64,000 nucleotides of DNA. Source: Candidatus Anammoximicrobium sp. GTDB lineage: Bacteria > Planctomycetota > Planctomycetia > Pirellulales > Pirellulaceae. Below, piece after piece: positions 45,883-54,999 of the stretch. How positions within the stretch are numbered: position 1 is the stretch's first letter; each line of letters starts with the position of its first letter. Below the pieces are notes generated by a model. That model saw nothing but the letters and a program-made list of their open reading frames with translations. It made no database searches and was not told the origin of the DNA. The stretch lies in contig JAAYYU010000142.1 of NCBI GenBank assembly GCA_012515235.1, positions 36,996 to 100,995 of the forward strand. Reading direction: 5' to 3'. The position numbers and the translations under genes were made by a program.

Positions 45883-47331
45883 CTATTCGTCGTCCTCCGA
45901 GGCCCGCGGCTCCGCGTCGAGTCCCAAGGCGGCCAGCTTGAGGCGGAGCGTCGAGCGGCTGATGCCCAGGATGCGGGCGGCCTCCGATCGGTTCTGGCCC
46001 GTGTGCCGGAGCGTCTCCAGCAGCAGTTGCCGTTCGATGGTGGAGATCAGTTCGTTGTACAGGCCGCTGGCGCCCGCCTGCAGTCGGCCGGCGATCCAGC
46101 GGTTCAGGTCGGCGGACTGCCATTCCGCCGGCTCGGCGACGGCCGCAGCCGCCGTGGCGCCGGCCGAGCGGACCGCGTCCGGCAGGAACTCCGCCATCAG
46201 CACCGGTCCGGTGGCCCGGACGATGGCCTGTTTCACGGCGCTCTGCAACTCGCGGACATTGCCGGGCCAGGAGTAACGCCGCATCAATTCCCACGCCTCC
46301 GGGGCCACCTGGTCGACCTGCTTGCCCATGTCCCGGCTGTCGCGGCGCAGCAGGTACTGGACCAGCAGCGTCAGGTCGTCGCCGCGCTCGCGGAGCGGCG
46401 GCAGCCGGATGGTGAACACGTTCAAGCGATAGTACAGGTCCGAACGCAATTGTCCGGTCTTCATCATCTGTTCCAGGTCGCGGTTGGTGGCCGCCAGCAG
46501 GCGCACGTCCGTCGCAATCATCTCGCTGCCGCCGATCCGCTGGAACCGCTGGTCCTGCAGGACGCGGAGGATCTTGCTTTGCGTCAGCGGCGTGAGGTCG
46601 CCGATCTCGTCCAGGAACAGCGTGCCGCCGTGGCACTGCTCGAATTTCCCAATCCGTCGGCGGTCGGCCCCGGTGAAAGCGCCTCGCTCGTGTCCCAGCA
46701 ACTCGCTTTCCAGCAACGTTTCCGGAATCGCCGCGCAATTCACCGCCAGGAACTTGCCCTCCGCGCGGCGGCTGTAGTTGTAGATGGCCCGCGCCACCAG
46801 TTCCTTGCCCGTGCCGCTTTCGCCCAGGATCAACACGGTCACGTTCTGCGGAGCCACGCGGCCGATCGCCTTGAACACCTCCTGCATCGCGGGACAGCGG
46901 CCCACCAACACGTCCGCGCGGTCGTCCGCCGCGGCCTCGTCCGGGACCTTGGCGGGGACGCGCATCAGGCGGCTCATCTCCAAGGCCCGCCTCACCAACT
47001 CGGCCAGCCGTTCGGGATCCAGCGGCTTCAGCAGGTAGTCGTACGCGCCCAGTCGCATGGCCTCGATCGCCGTCTCCGCCGTCCCGTGCCCCGTGATCAG
47101 AATCACCGGGACCTTGGGATCCCACTCGCGGAACTGCTGCAGCACCTCGATGCCCGACATGTCCGGCAAACGGATATCCGTGATCACGGCGTCGGGCTGC
47201 GATTCCTGGAATCGAGTCAGGCCTTCGCTGCCCGTGACGGCGGTGACCAGCTTGATTTCGGGATCGGTGAACGTGTAACGAAAGCAGTCCAGAATCAGAC
47301 GTTCGTCGTCAATGGCGAGCAGGGTGGGCAT
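45883..47331 (-). CDS. NtrC-type sigma-54-dependent response regulator
   Basis: A 482-residue transcription activator. Residues 1-120 are a receiver domain with Asp52 in VITDIRLPD as phosphoacceptor. Residues about 140-370 are the AAA+ ATPase, with Walker A GESGTGKE and the sigma-54-contacting loop GAFTGA. The C-terminus is a Fis-type helix-turn-helix (LRHTGQNRSEAARILGISRSTLRLKL). ATG 47331 follows GGAGAGG by about nine bases. It starts 42 bases after the end of the hybrid kinase gene, so the two are probably a two-component pair. The regulator acts with RNA polymerase carrying sigma-54. Confidence 0.95.
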   Translation of the reverse strand: MPTLLAIDDERLILDCFRYTFTDPEIKLVTAVTGSEGLTRFQESQPDAVITDIRLPDMSGIEVLQQFREWDPKVPVILITGHGTAETAIEAMRLGAYDYLLKPLDPERLAELVRRALEMSRLMRVPAKVPDEAAADDRADVLVGRCPAMQEVFKAIGRVAPQNVTVLILGESGTGKELVARAIYNYSRRAEGKFLAVNCAAIPETLLESELLGHERGAFTGADRRRIGKFEQCHGGTLFLDEIGDLTPLTQSKILRVLQDQRFQRIGGSEMIATDVRLLAATNRDLEQMMKTGQLRSDLYYRLNVFTIRLPPLRERGDDLTLLVQYLLRRDSRDMGKQVDQVAPEAWELMRRYSWPGNVRELQSAVKQAIVRATGPVLMAEFLPDAVRSAGATAAAAVAEPAEWQSADLNRWIAGRLQAGASGLYNELISTIERQLLLETLRHTGQNRSEAARILGISRSTLRLKLAALGLDAEPRASEDDE

Positions 47332-47373
47332 GGTTGGAAACCTCTCCGGCAAAGGGGCTGGGCCTCGTCTCGT

Positions 47374-48744
47374 TCAGCTGCGCAGGGCGGCCTCAATCAT
47401 CGACACCAGTTGCTCGCCCGTGTACGGCTTCGGCAGGAACAGATTGGCTCCGGCCGCGAAGGCGCTCTCCAGCCTGGCCTCGACAGGCATCCCGCTCATG
47501 GCCACAATCCGCACGTTGGCATCCAAGGCCCGCAGTTCCCGCAGGGCGGCGAGGCCATCCATCACGGGCATCATCATATCCAAAAGGACCACCTTGATCT
47601 CGCCGGCTCGCTGGCGATAGACCGCGACTGCCTCGCGGCCGTCACAGGCCGTCAGGGCTCGGTAGCCATGCGCCGACAGGGTCGCCTGGGCCGTCTCCAG
47701 AATCGCCGGTTCATCGTCCACGACCAGGATCAACTCCTGGCGGCCCAAGCCGGGTTCGACGACGTCTTCCGGGGCCGCTTCGCTTTCGGCGGCGACCCGT
47801 GCCGGGAAGTACGACGTAAAGCGGGTCCCGCGGTCCGCATCCGTTTCAATGTCCACAAATCCGCCGTGCCCCTTGACAATCCCCAGCACGGTGGGCAAGC
47901 CCAGACCGGTGCCGTGGCCCCACTCTTTCGTCGTGAAGAAGGGATCGAAGATCTGCGCCAGCACGTCCGCGGGAATGCCGGCTCCCGTATCCACCACGGC
48001 CACCGCGACATAGCGGCCGGGGTTCGCGGCACGAAGGCGTCGCGCCCGGCCCTCGTCCACGACGGCATTTTCGGCCAGGATCGTCAACGCCCCGCCGTCG
48101 GGCATCGCATCGCGGGCGTTGATGCACAGATTCATCAGGACCTGAGACAACTGCGTGGCATCGCCGACGACCTGCCAGAGCGAATCGGCGACGGAGACTT
48201 GCAACCGGATCGACTTGGGCAAAGTGCGCACCAGCAGCGCGTGGACTTCGCGAATCACGTGCTTCAAGTGCAGCGGGCGTTTCTCGCCCTCCAACCCGCC
48301 CGCAAAGGACAGCAACTGCCGGACCATGTCCGCGCCGCGTTCTGCACCCGCCTGGACGATCGCCAACAACCCCTGCCGCTCCGCCTCCCGGCTCTCCTTG
48401 CCCAACAGCTTGACGGCCATCAGGATGGGCGTCAGCACGTTGTTCAGATCGTGAGCCACTCCGCCCGCCAGAATGCCGATGCTCTCCAATCGCTGGGCAC
48501 GCAGGAGTTGAGCCGGTGCCTGCGCCGCCGGAGCATCACGCCGCGCCTGCCGGCGGGTTTCCCACAACGTCAAACCGTACAACGCGACGGCGGCGGCGGC
48601 GACAAACAGCCAGTCCGCCCGATCCCGCGCGACCGAGCCGGGGAAAGGACCCAGGCTCGTTGCACAAACCCAAGGAGCGCCACCTTTCCATGCTGCGGCC
48701 AACAGAACGAACGCTCCAACGATCCTCAACGCTGACGCGTGCAT
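47374..48744 (-). CDS. membrane-anchored hybrid histidine kinase with C-terminal receiver
   Basis: A 456-residue kinase. Two membrane segments (about residues 8-18 and 45-60) anchor it, with only a short loop between, so no sizable sensor domain exists. His98 lies in the H-box GGVAHDLNNVL. The N-box (LCINARDAMP) and G-box (VDTGAGIPADV) follow, then a receiver domain with VVDDEPAILE and the phosphoacceptor in VVLLDMMMPVMDG. ATG 48744 is supported by AGGTGG. It lies upstream of, and is probably co-transcribed with, the NtrC-type gene. Confidence 0.92.
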   Translation of the reverse strand: MHASALRIVGAFVLLAAAWKGGAPWVCATSLGPFPGSVARDRADWLFVAAAAVALYGLTLWETRRQARRDAPAAQAPAQLLRAQRLESIGILAGGVAHDLNNVLTPILMAVKLLGKESREAERQGLLAIVQAGAERGADMVRQLLSFAGGLEGEKRPLHLKHVIREVHALLVRTLPKSIRLQVSVADSLWQVVGDATQLSQVLMNLCINARDAMPDGGALTILAENAVVDEGRARRLRAANPGRYVAVAVVDTGAGIPADVLAQIFDPFFTTKEWGHGTGLGLPTVLGIVKGHGGFVDIETDADRGTRFTSYFPARVAAESEAAPEDVVEPGLGRQELILVVDDEPAILETAQATLSAHGYRALTACDGREAVAVYRQRAGEIKVVLLDMMMPVMDGLAALRELRALDANVRIVAMSGMPVEARLESAFAAGANLFLPKPYTGEQLVSMIEAALRS

Positions 48745-49192
48745 GGCAACCACCTGTACTGCATTCGGGGCCCGTTGGCCGAAATTCGTCCGCCGGCTGA
48801 CTGAAATTCAGCCAGTCTGTCGCGAACAGGTTGAACGGCAAGCGGCAAACCTGCCAGGGGCACTCGCCCATCTCGCTCGGCTGTCTTGGGGCTCGCCGCG
48901 GAAAAGAACGCCCAGTTTTGCGGGCGGATCTGGCCACGCTGGCATTATACTCGGCAAATCGCCGTTTGGCACGCCAAGTGCAACTGACGAAATGACCAGG
49001 ATAGTTCGGACCCCAAGCCCAGCCGCTTCGCGACAGGCGATTTGCGTCAAGCCGCGGATGGAGACGCGGACTCCGGTGGACTCGCGGATTCGGACGTTTC
49101 GTCCTGCAGACCCTGCCGACAGGGTTCAGTTGCCGGGCCGGGGGCGACCGTGCGCGTCCCGGCTCGTTGCGGGTGAAGGCATCACGGCACGC
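48745..49192. other. divergent spacer upstream of the kinase and of a hypothetical gene
   Basis: About 450 bases without a convincing protein. A candidate sigma-54 promoter (48967-48982) points toward 49193. An AT-rich patch GCATTATACTC at about 48940 could be a -10 region. The kinase promoter should also lie here. Confidence 0.5.
48967..48982 (+). promoter_or_regulatory. candidate sigma-54 promoter
   Basis: The sequence TGGCAC-GCCAA-GTGCA matches the sigma-54 consensus TGGCAC-N5-TTGCA at all but one position. The invariant GG (48968-48969) and GC (48980-48981) are separated by exactly ten bases. It lies 211 bases before the start of the hypothetical gene at 49193. It is next to, though divergent from, a sigma-54-dependent regulator gene. 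A chance match is possible. Confidence 0.4.
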
Positions 49193-49711
49193 ATGGCAAA
49201 CGCGTCGGAGGAGACGCGAAACGGGATTGATTGGCAGCGGATGGAGATGAGTGTTGACGACGTGACCAACGCGTATCAGCAGGCCGCGGGGCGATGGTCC
49301 AACTGTGACTGGCCGACGGCGTTTGGGCGGTCCAGTCTCGACTTGAACGGCTTGAAATCATCGCAGGCCACGCTGCTGGCGCGGGCCACGGCGGGGCGCG
49401 AATCGGAGGAATGGCGGGCCGCAGCCCGCTGGCTGGGAGAGATTGAAGAAGCCGCCCGGCAGGCGGAGGTCGAAGCCAAGGCGGCGATGCACTTGGCGAC
49501 GGCAGGCCGACTCCCGGAGGCACTTCGCCACGCACAACGCGCGGTGGAAATTTCCGGGGCGTATCCACGAGCTCGGATTTGGGAACCGTTGCGTGCTGCC
49601 ATCGCCGGACTGCTGGGAACGAGGCGGCATAGGAACGATCCGAGTCATGATGTCGAACCGCGGACGGTCCGGGAAGGCGCGGCGCAAGTTCGCGTCGTCG
49701 CGGCGAATTGA
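49193..49711 (+). CDS. hypothetical protein, helical, possibly chromosome-specific
   Basis: A 172-residue protein that I do not recognise. It is soluble, without signal peptide or membrane segment, and mostly helical (ARWLGEIEEAARQAEVEAKAAMHLATAG is one long helix; EALRHAQRAVEISGAYPRAR looks like a TPR unit). The start is uncertain: the frame is open upstream and ATG 49193 is the first that leaves a compact protein; a second at 49241 is possible. It lies downstream of a candidate sigma-54 promoter. It could have a small scaffolding role. Confidence 0.55.
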   Translation: MANASEETRNGIDWQRMEMSVDDVTNAYQQAAGRWSNCDWPTAFGRSSLDLNGLKSSQATLLARATAGRESEEWRAAARWLGEIEEAARQAEVEAKAAMHLATAGRLPEALRHAQRAVEISGAYPRARIWEPLRAAIAGLLGTRRHRNDPSHDVEPRTVREGAAQVRVVAAN

Positions 49712-49924
49712 CGAGAGGGGAGAGCGAACGCCGGGTCTGCGAGAAACTGTTCGCTGCCGGAGCAAGGGACGGTCGCAGGGAAATCCTAGGTCGTCCGGGC
49801 AGGAGACAAGCGTTTTCCGGGGCTTGGCCCCCGAGCGATGCCGTTCGATCGGCTGGAGCGACGCCATCGACGCCGTCGTGGATGGGGCCAAGCCTGGGGA
49901 AGAGAGTCATTGGGAGAAGCAACC

Positions 49925-50350
49925 ATGTCGAGCGTGAACGAGCACAACATTTTGGTCTCATCGGTGGATTACGGCCGTCTCGACATGCTGCTGCGAGATG
50001 AAGTCGCCAGCGGAATCACTCCGCGCGACCGGATCCTCGCCCTGCGCGTCCGCCTGCAACAGGCTCAAGTCATGGAGCCGTCGGAACTGCCCGACGACGT
50101 GATCACCATGAACTCGACGATCCGCTTGCGCGACCTGGACTCCGACGAGTTGGAAGTGTATTCGCTCATGTATCCGGCGTTTGCAAACGGATTCAAGAAT
50201 TGCATTTCCGTGCTCGCGCCGCTGGGCACGGCGATCCTGGGCCACCGCGCGGGCGACCTGATCGATTGGACGATGCCTTCCGGCTGCCTCCGGCTCAAGG
50301 TGGAAGACGTCGCCTATCAGCCGGAGCGAGTCGGGGAAGACCTCACGTGA
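49925..50350 (+). CDS. Rnk/GreA-type C-terminal domain protein
   Basis: A 141-residue protein of the Rnk (regulator of nucleoside diphosphate kinase) type. The second half is a GreA/B-type FKBP-like domain that binds RNA polymerase: VITMNSTIRLRDLDSDELEVYS, then ISVLAPLGTAILGHRAGDLIDWTMPSG. The N-terminal half is a short helical hairpin without the acidic coiled-coil tip of GreA, so it probably binds but does not stimulate cleavage. ATG 49925 is set by homology; the in-frame upstream part is Arg-rich and unlike the family. Confidence 0.83.
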   Translation: MSSVNEHNILVSSVDYGRLDMLLRDEVASGITPRDRILALRVRLQQAQVMEPSELPDDVITMNSTIRLRDLDSDELEVYSLMYPAFANGFKNCISVLAPLGTAILGHRAGDLIDWTMPSGCLRLKVEDVAYQPERVGEDLT

Positions 50351-50475
50351 CAGGCGGCGGGGGAGGAGGCAAAGTTTTGGCCGGACAGGCTGCTTTCGCC
50401 AAACGGGAGACTGCCGCGGCAAGACGCCGTCCCTCGTGGCCCGGTCGAGCGGACTGGGGTCGGGCGTGCGGAATC

Positions 50476-51393
50476 CTATTCCACCGCGGAGGCCATCGGC
50501 AGCACGTGGAGTCGATGGCCCGCGCGGGGACTGCGCCAGAAGCTGAATTGCCGACTGAAGGGTTGCGTTTCGGGGGCGTGGAGGAACACGCCCAGCGGTC
50601 CCCACTTGCTTTCGACCAGCACTCGCCCGTCTTCCGTCACGAAACGGACCACGCCGCTGTGGGCGGGCAGGCCCGAGTCGTCGCTGTAGATAATCAGGTC
50701 CCCGCCTTCGGCCTGCTCGACCGGGCGGTATCCGTTGTCCGTCAGGATCGCGTCCACCTGCTCGCTCGCCACGCAATACAGACCGCCCGTGAAGACCCAG
50801 CCGTGACAGTTGGAATCCGGACTTGGCCCCTGGATTCGAATCACCTCGTAGCTGAAGCCGGCCAGTTCGATGACAGCCGTTTCCAGGCGTTCCAGGGAAT
50901 GCACGCTCCCGTAGTGAAACAACTCGATTTCCCGTCCCTGGTCGGTGACGGCGCGGGGGTCGGTGGGCTCCTTGCGGATCGTCGGATCGGGGGCGGCTAG
51001 CAGCACGGATCGCGGATCCGCCTTGTTGACGTGCCGGGCATAGAGCAGCGAGAACAGCGGGCTGACGACCAGCAACAACGTCCAGATGGACACGGGTCCG
51101 TACAGCCGGTTTGCCCAGCGCCGCGCCAAGGCCGTTTGCACCGTGCAGACGGCCAGCGTGGCGGCTCCCAGTGCCAGAACCGGTCCCACGATCGCCCACG
51201 GCTGATGCAGTCCCCACAAAACCGCGGACGCAACTCCGAGGCACGAACACAAGACGCCGCTGAAAACGCGTCTGGCGTTCTGTTCCAGGCGAGTTTCGAC
51301 CCAGATGCCGACCAGGGCCAGACCAGAGCCGCCCACGCCAACAGCGAGGAGCGTGAACAGAAACAGGCTTGAGTCGGCTGCGGCTTTCTGCAT
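50476..51393 (-). CDS. membrane protein with a C-terminal domain of possible papain-like fold
   Basis: A 305-residue protein with four membrane segments in residues about 10-125 and a soluble C-terminal domain (about 140-305). The latter contains NCHGWVFTGGLYCV, GGDLIIYSDDSGLPAHSGVV and VESKWGPLGVFLHAP. A Cys at the start of a helix and a later His before a strand are how CHAP/NlpC-P60 type papain-like domains look, so it may be a membrane-tethered cysteine hydrolase or amidase. This is inference from two motifs; no peptidoglycan-binding domain is visible. Between Rnk-like and the thiolase gene, on the opposite strand. Confidence 0.6.
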   Translation of the reverse strand: MQKAAADSSLFLFTLLAVGVGGSGLALVGIWVETRLEQNARRVFSGVLCSCLGVASAVLWGLHQPWAIVGPVLALGAATLAVCTVQTALARRWANRLYGPVSIWTLLLVVSPLFSLLYARHVNKADPRSVLLAAPDPTIRKEPTDPRAVTDQGREIELFHYGSVHSLERLETAVIELAGFSYEVIRIQGPSPDSNCHGWVFTGGLYCVASEQVDAILTDNGYRPVEQAEGGDLIIYSDDSGLPAHSGVVRFVTEDGRVLVESKWGPLGVFLHAPETQPFSRQFSFWRSPRAGHRLHVLPMASAVE

Positions 51394-51631
51394 AGGGGCG
51401 AACCTGCGGGCCGGAGACGTTGCGCAGCATCGCCCGCGAAATGCGGCCAGTTGTCAATCGTGGCGAGGCCACACGTTCAACTGCGAAGCGTCCCTTGGTT
51501 GTGACGCGGCCCGGAATCCTACCGCCTTGTCGGACCTGAGGATATCGTGCTACATTACGCCTGAGCACATCGTCGCGGCCCCGGCGGGGGCTGTTGCGGC
51601 GTTCCTTGCGTTGCGTACGGAGGAGGGATTG

Positions 51632-52849
51632 ATGAAAGAGAATGTCGAGATGTTCCCCAAAGCCAGAATCCCGTACGGGACGTGGGGGAGCAGTTACTTT
51701 CCGGCCTGGCAGACGTCTGCGCTGGCCGAGGTGAACATTGGCCAGTTTGCCGGCGAGGCGATGAATCGCATCCTGGGAATCCGCAGGATTCCGGCCAGCG
51801 AATTGGAATACCTGATTATCGGCTCGACCGTCCCCTGGCACTGGAAGTTCTGGAACGCGCCCCTGGTGGCCAGTTGCCTGGGACGCCGGCTCGCCGGGTT
51901 CCATGTCGAGCAGGCTTGCGCCACCGGGCTTCAAGCCGTCCTGCTGGCCGGTGCGGAAGTCCAGACGGGCAGCAACGACGTGGTGGGGGTCCTGGCCTTT
52001 GACCGGACCAGCGATTCGCCGGTGGGCGTGTTCCCGGAACGGCGAGCCCACCAGCGGACGATGGCGTTGAGCGACGTGTGGGACAATTTCGGCTTCGATC
52101 CGGCCACGGCCAAGGCGATGATGACCACGGCGGGCAACGCCTCGCGCAAGCACCGGCTGGATCGGCGCGAAGTGGATGACATCTCCTTCTGCCGCTACCA
52201 GCAGTATTTCGCCGCCAAGGCTTCCGGATTCCTCGACCGACTCCTGGTGCCGCTGGACGTGTTGAACGTGCAAGGCCGCACGCTCGGCCGCATCGACGCC
52301 GATTTGGGAGTCCGCAGACTGACCCTGGACAGCCTGCGGCAGATGCGCGAACTGGACAGTTGCGTCACGACGGGGACCCAGACGCACGCCTCGGACGGCA
52401 TGGCCACGCTGTTGGTCACCTCGCCGGAAAAAGCACGGGAGTTAAGCCCGCGTCCGGAGATCGTCATCCAGTTTGTCGCCAAAGCCGAAGTCCGCACGCA
52501 TCCGACGCTGATGCCGGAGTCTCCGACGTTGGCCGTGCAGAAACTGCTCGACAAGACCGGTTTCACGCTGGCGGACATGGCGGTGGTCAAGTGCCACAAT
52601 CCGTTCGCGATCAACGACGCGATTTTCTCCAAGGTGATGCACTACGACTGGGAGCAGATGAACCGCACAGGCTGTTCGCTGGTCTGGGGGCATCCTCAGG
52701 GTCCGACGCTCACCCGGCTGCTGATCGAGGGTCTGGAGGAAGCGGTGGATTTGGGAGGCGGTTTGGTGTTGTTGTTTGGCTGTGCCGCCGGAGATGTGGG
52801 AATCGCGGGCCTGTTTCGCGTCACGGAAGAAGGAGGTGCGTCGAGATGA
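51632..52849 (+). CDS. thiolase-like acetyl-CoA acyltransferase
   Basis: A 405-residue thiolase. Its catalytic Cys96 is in VEQACATGLQAVLL. The active-site His lies in CSLVWGHPQGPTLTR and the second Cys in LLFGCAAGDVG, so the whole catalytic set is present, though the sequence around them differs from classic thiolases (for example NPFAINDA for NEAFA). It would cleave 3-ketoacyl-CoA or condense acyl-CoAs. ATG 51632 is supported by GGAGGAGGG. Its stop overlaps the next gene by ATGA, so the two are coupled, like FadA with FadN/FadB. Confidence 0.87.
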   Translation: MKENVEMFPKARIPYGTWGSSYFPAWQTSALAEVNIGQFAGEAMNRILGIRRIPASELEYLIIGSTVPWHWKFWNAPLVASCLGRRLAGFHVEQACATGLQAVLLAGAEVQTGSNDVVGVLAFDRTSDSPVGVFPERRAHQRTMALSDVWDNFGFDPATAKAMMTTAGNASRKHRLDRREVDDISFCRYQQYFAAKASGFLDRLLVPLDVLNVQGRTLGRIDADLGVRRLTLDSLRQMRELDSCVTTGTQTHASDGMATLLVTSPEKARELSPRPEIVIQFVAKAEVRTHPTLMPESPTLAVQKLLDKTGFTLADMAVVKCHNPFAINDAIFSKVMHYDWEQMNRTGCSLVWGHPQGPTLTRLLIEGLEEAVDLGGGLVLLFGCAAGDVGIAGLFRVTEEGGASR

Positions 52850-54933
52850 CGAACTCGCTGAGGCAATCAACGCTCCAGACCTTGGGACTGGGTTCCGTTC
52901 TGGACATTTTTTCCAGCGGCAAATTGCCGGTGTCGGCCGGCCAACTGGTGGACCAGGTGTTCGGCGGCGCGGCGGAACGCGGCTCGCTGGTGATCTCCGG
53001 AGCCAACGGGATTGTGGGCGCCGGCAAGCTGATGCAGCTGACGGCTCGGCTGGAGCCGTTCGGCGTGCGCTCGATCGCGCTTGCCCGTCCCCGCACGGCG
53101 GACGGAATCGGTCCGCACTATCCCCGGCTGGTGGAGGCCGTGGGCCAGCAACGCGCCGACCGGATCATGGGGAACATCGTCCGGATGACGTACGATGGCA
53201 ACCGTCTCCCGGCCGACCTGAAGCAATGGCGTCCCCGTTTTCTGCTGGAAGCGATTCCGGAGATCCTGGAGGTCAAGAAGGCCCACTACCAAGTTTTCCG
53301 GGATGTGTTTCCGGGGATCGAAATCCGCTCCGTCACGTCCGGCTTTCCGAGTTCGGAGTTGGGCGTCGGCGTGGCGCACCCTGCGTTTCCCCACGAGACG
53401 AACAAGATCTGGGAGGTTGTGGAAGCGAAGACCTCCTCCGTGACGCAACTCCTCTGGGCGCTGGGCTTGATCCCGGTCCCGGTCAGCGACGACTGGTCGT
53501 TTGTCCTGGACGTGCTGTTCTGCGGCATTACCCTGGCCGGACTTCGCTATCACCGGGCCCGCAACATGCCGTTCTGGAAGATCGACAAGTACATCCGGAA
53601 GCAGATCGGGCCGAATCCGTTCCGCGCGCATGACGTGATCGGCGCCAAGGGCGCGAATTTCCTCACCTGGTCCTGCCTGCATCACCTGGGGCAGAAGTAC
53701 GGGGCCTTGTTCCAGCCTACGCCGGAACTGGAGGAACGCCAGGCGACCGGCCAGGACTGGTATCCGCTGAACCATTTCCGGCCCGTGGTCGATTGGCCGC
53801 TGGACGCGGCGGGCGAGGACGAGTTCAACCAGTGGATCCAAGGCGCCCTGTTCCAGATGGCCAGCCTGCTGCTGCACGAGCAGCGGGGGCACCTGTCGCA
53901 CATCAACGCGATCGGCGAGTTGTGCGCGCAGTTCCGCCGCGGCATCCTGGCGATGATCCGGAGCGTGGGCGCGGAGGCGGCGATCAAGACGGTCGAGGCC
54001 TATCACCGGCTGTACCCCGCCGCGGCCGGCAGTTGCTGGTACCCGGACACGTTCCAACAGATCGACAGCCCCGAGTGGCAGCAGTTGTACGTCAACGCGG
54101 AGCATGACGGCCAGGTGGGCGTGATCACGATCAGCCGGGAAAGCTACAACGACGACGTGGACGCCGAACTGAACCGGGCCATCGACTGGCTGCGGGTCGC
54201 CGGTGTCACGAAGGTGATCCTGACCGGCGATTTTCATCTGGCCACGCAGATGGTCGGCGCGGATACCAGCGAGTTCTTCTCGGCCTTGGAAGACGTCCAG
54301 GAAGGCCATCGAGTGGCGGCCACGTGGGCGGCGACTGCCCGGCGACTGCACGACGAATTCCGAGTCTCCGTCGGCTTCGTCAACGGCAAACGGTGCCTGG
54401 GCGGATTCCTGGAACTGCTGCTGCACTGCCATTACGTGGTCGCGGTCGAGGATGCCACCCTGGGCATGCCGGAAGTCACGCTGCCGGTAGTGCCCGGCAT
54501 GGAAGGCTGCCATTGGCCGTTCCGCAAAGCCGAGCGATCCCAGTGGCCGAGGCTGGTCAGCCTGTTGCTGAGCGGAACGCCCGTCAAGGCCAAGGACGCG
54601 GTAAGTTGGCTGATCGATGCCGCCGGCCCGCTGGAGCAGTCGCTGCAAACGGTTTGGCAATTGGTTTCCGGCGGCGCGGCCGGCGTGCAGAAGCGGAAGC
54701 TGAACGAGGGCGTCCTGGAAGGGATCCCCGCCGACGTGGGCTTGCCGGCGTCCGACAACGCGGCCACCGAAGCGGCCCGGAAGGCCATTCTGGAGACCAT
54801 CCGCCACGCCTGCAGCGTGCCGTTGTCCGAAGCGTTGGACGTCCAAGCCCGGCATTCCGGCGACTTTACCGTCACATCGTTCTGCAAGGAAGGCAGCATC
54901 GGAGCCGAGTACGCCAAGACGATGAAGGTCTGA
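52846..54933 (+). CDS. fused 3-hydroxyacyl-CoA dehydrogenase / enoyl-CoA hydratase, reversed domain order
   Basis: A 695-residue protein that starts by ATGA overlap with the thiolase stop, after AAGGAGG. The N-terminal part (about 40-350) resembles 3-hydroxyacyl-CoA dehydrogenase: a Rossmann loop ISGANGIVGAGK and the His-Glu pair of AHPAFPHETNKIWEVV. The C-terminal part (about 420-650) is a crotonase fold: GFVNGKRCLGG, LELLLHCHYVVA and GMPEVTLPVVPG, including the acidic residue of PEV. This order, dehydrogenase first, is that of Bacillus FadN rather than FadB. The sequence is far from either. Probably oxidises acyl-CoA with the coupled thiolase. A 15-bp tandem repeat duplicates its stop-codon region. 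Confidence 0.8.
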   Translation: MTNSLRQSTLQTLGLGSVLDIFSSGKLPVSAGQLVDQVFGGAAERGSLVISGANGIVGAGKLMQLTARLEPFGVRSIALARPRTADGIGPHYPRLVEAVGQQRADRIMGNIVRMTYDGNRLPADLKQWRPRFLLEAIPEILEVKKAHYQVFRDVFPGIEIRSVTSGFPSSELGVGVAHPAFPHETNKIWEVVEAKTSSVTQLLWALGLIPVPVSDDWSFVLDVLFCGITLAGLRYHRARNMPFWKIDKYIRKQIGPNPFRAHDVIGAKGANFLTWSCLHHLGQKYGALFQPTPELEERQATGQDWYPLNHFRPVVDWPLDAAGEDEFNQWIQGALFQMASLLLHEQRGHLSHINAIGELCAQFRRGILAMIRSVGAEAAIKTVEAYHRLYPAAAGSCWYPDTFQQIDSPEWQQLYVNAEHDGQVGVITISRESYNDDVDAELNRAIDWLRVAGVTKVILTGDFHLATQMVGADTSEFFSALEDVQEGHRVAATWAATARRLHDEFRVSVGFVNGKRCLGGFLELLLHCHYVVAVEDATLGMPEVTLPVVPGMEGCHWPFRKAERSQWPRLVSLLLSGTPVKAKDAVSWLIDAAGPLEQSLQTVWQLVSGGAAGVQKRKLNEGVLEGIPADVGLPASDNAATEAARKAILETIRHACSVPLSEALDVQARHSGDFTVTSFCKEGSIGAEYAKTMKV

Positions 54934-54954
54934 CGCAGGAAGGTCTGACGCAGG
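54925..54954. repeat. 15-bp tandem duplication spanning the stop codon
   Basis: AAGGTCTGACGCAGG occurs at 54925-54939 and again, identically, at 54940-54954. The TGA stop (54931-54933) is in the first copy, so the second copy carries a displaced stop-like triplet. Confidence 0.9.
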
Positions 54955-54999
54955 ACCGGACAGCCGGCCTGCGGTCTTCCGAGCAGGCAAGAAGTACGG

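Noticed and set aside
45005..47125. Possible fusion of the deacetylase with part of the regulator
   Set aside because: The upstream part is out of phase with the NtrC-type gene. A GTG with a strong ribosome-binding site starts the deacetylase at 45784.
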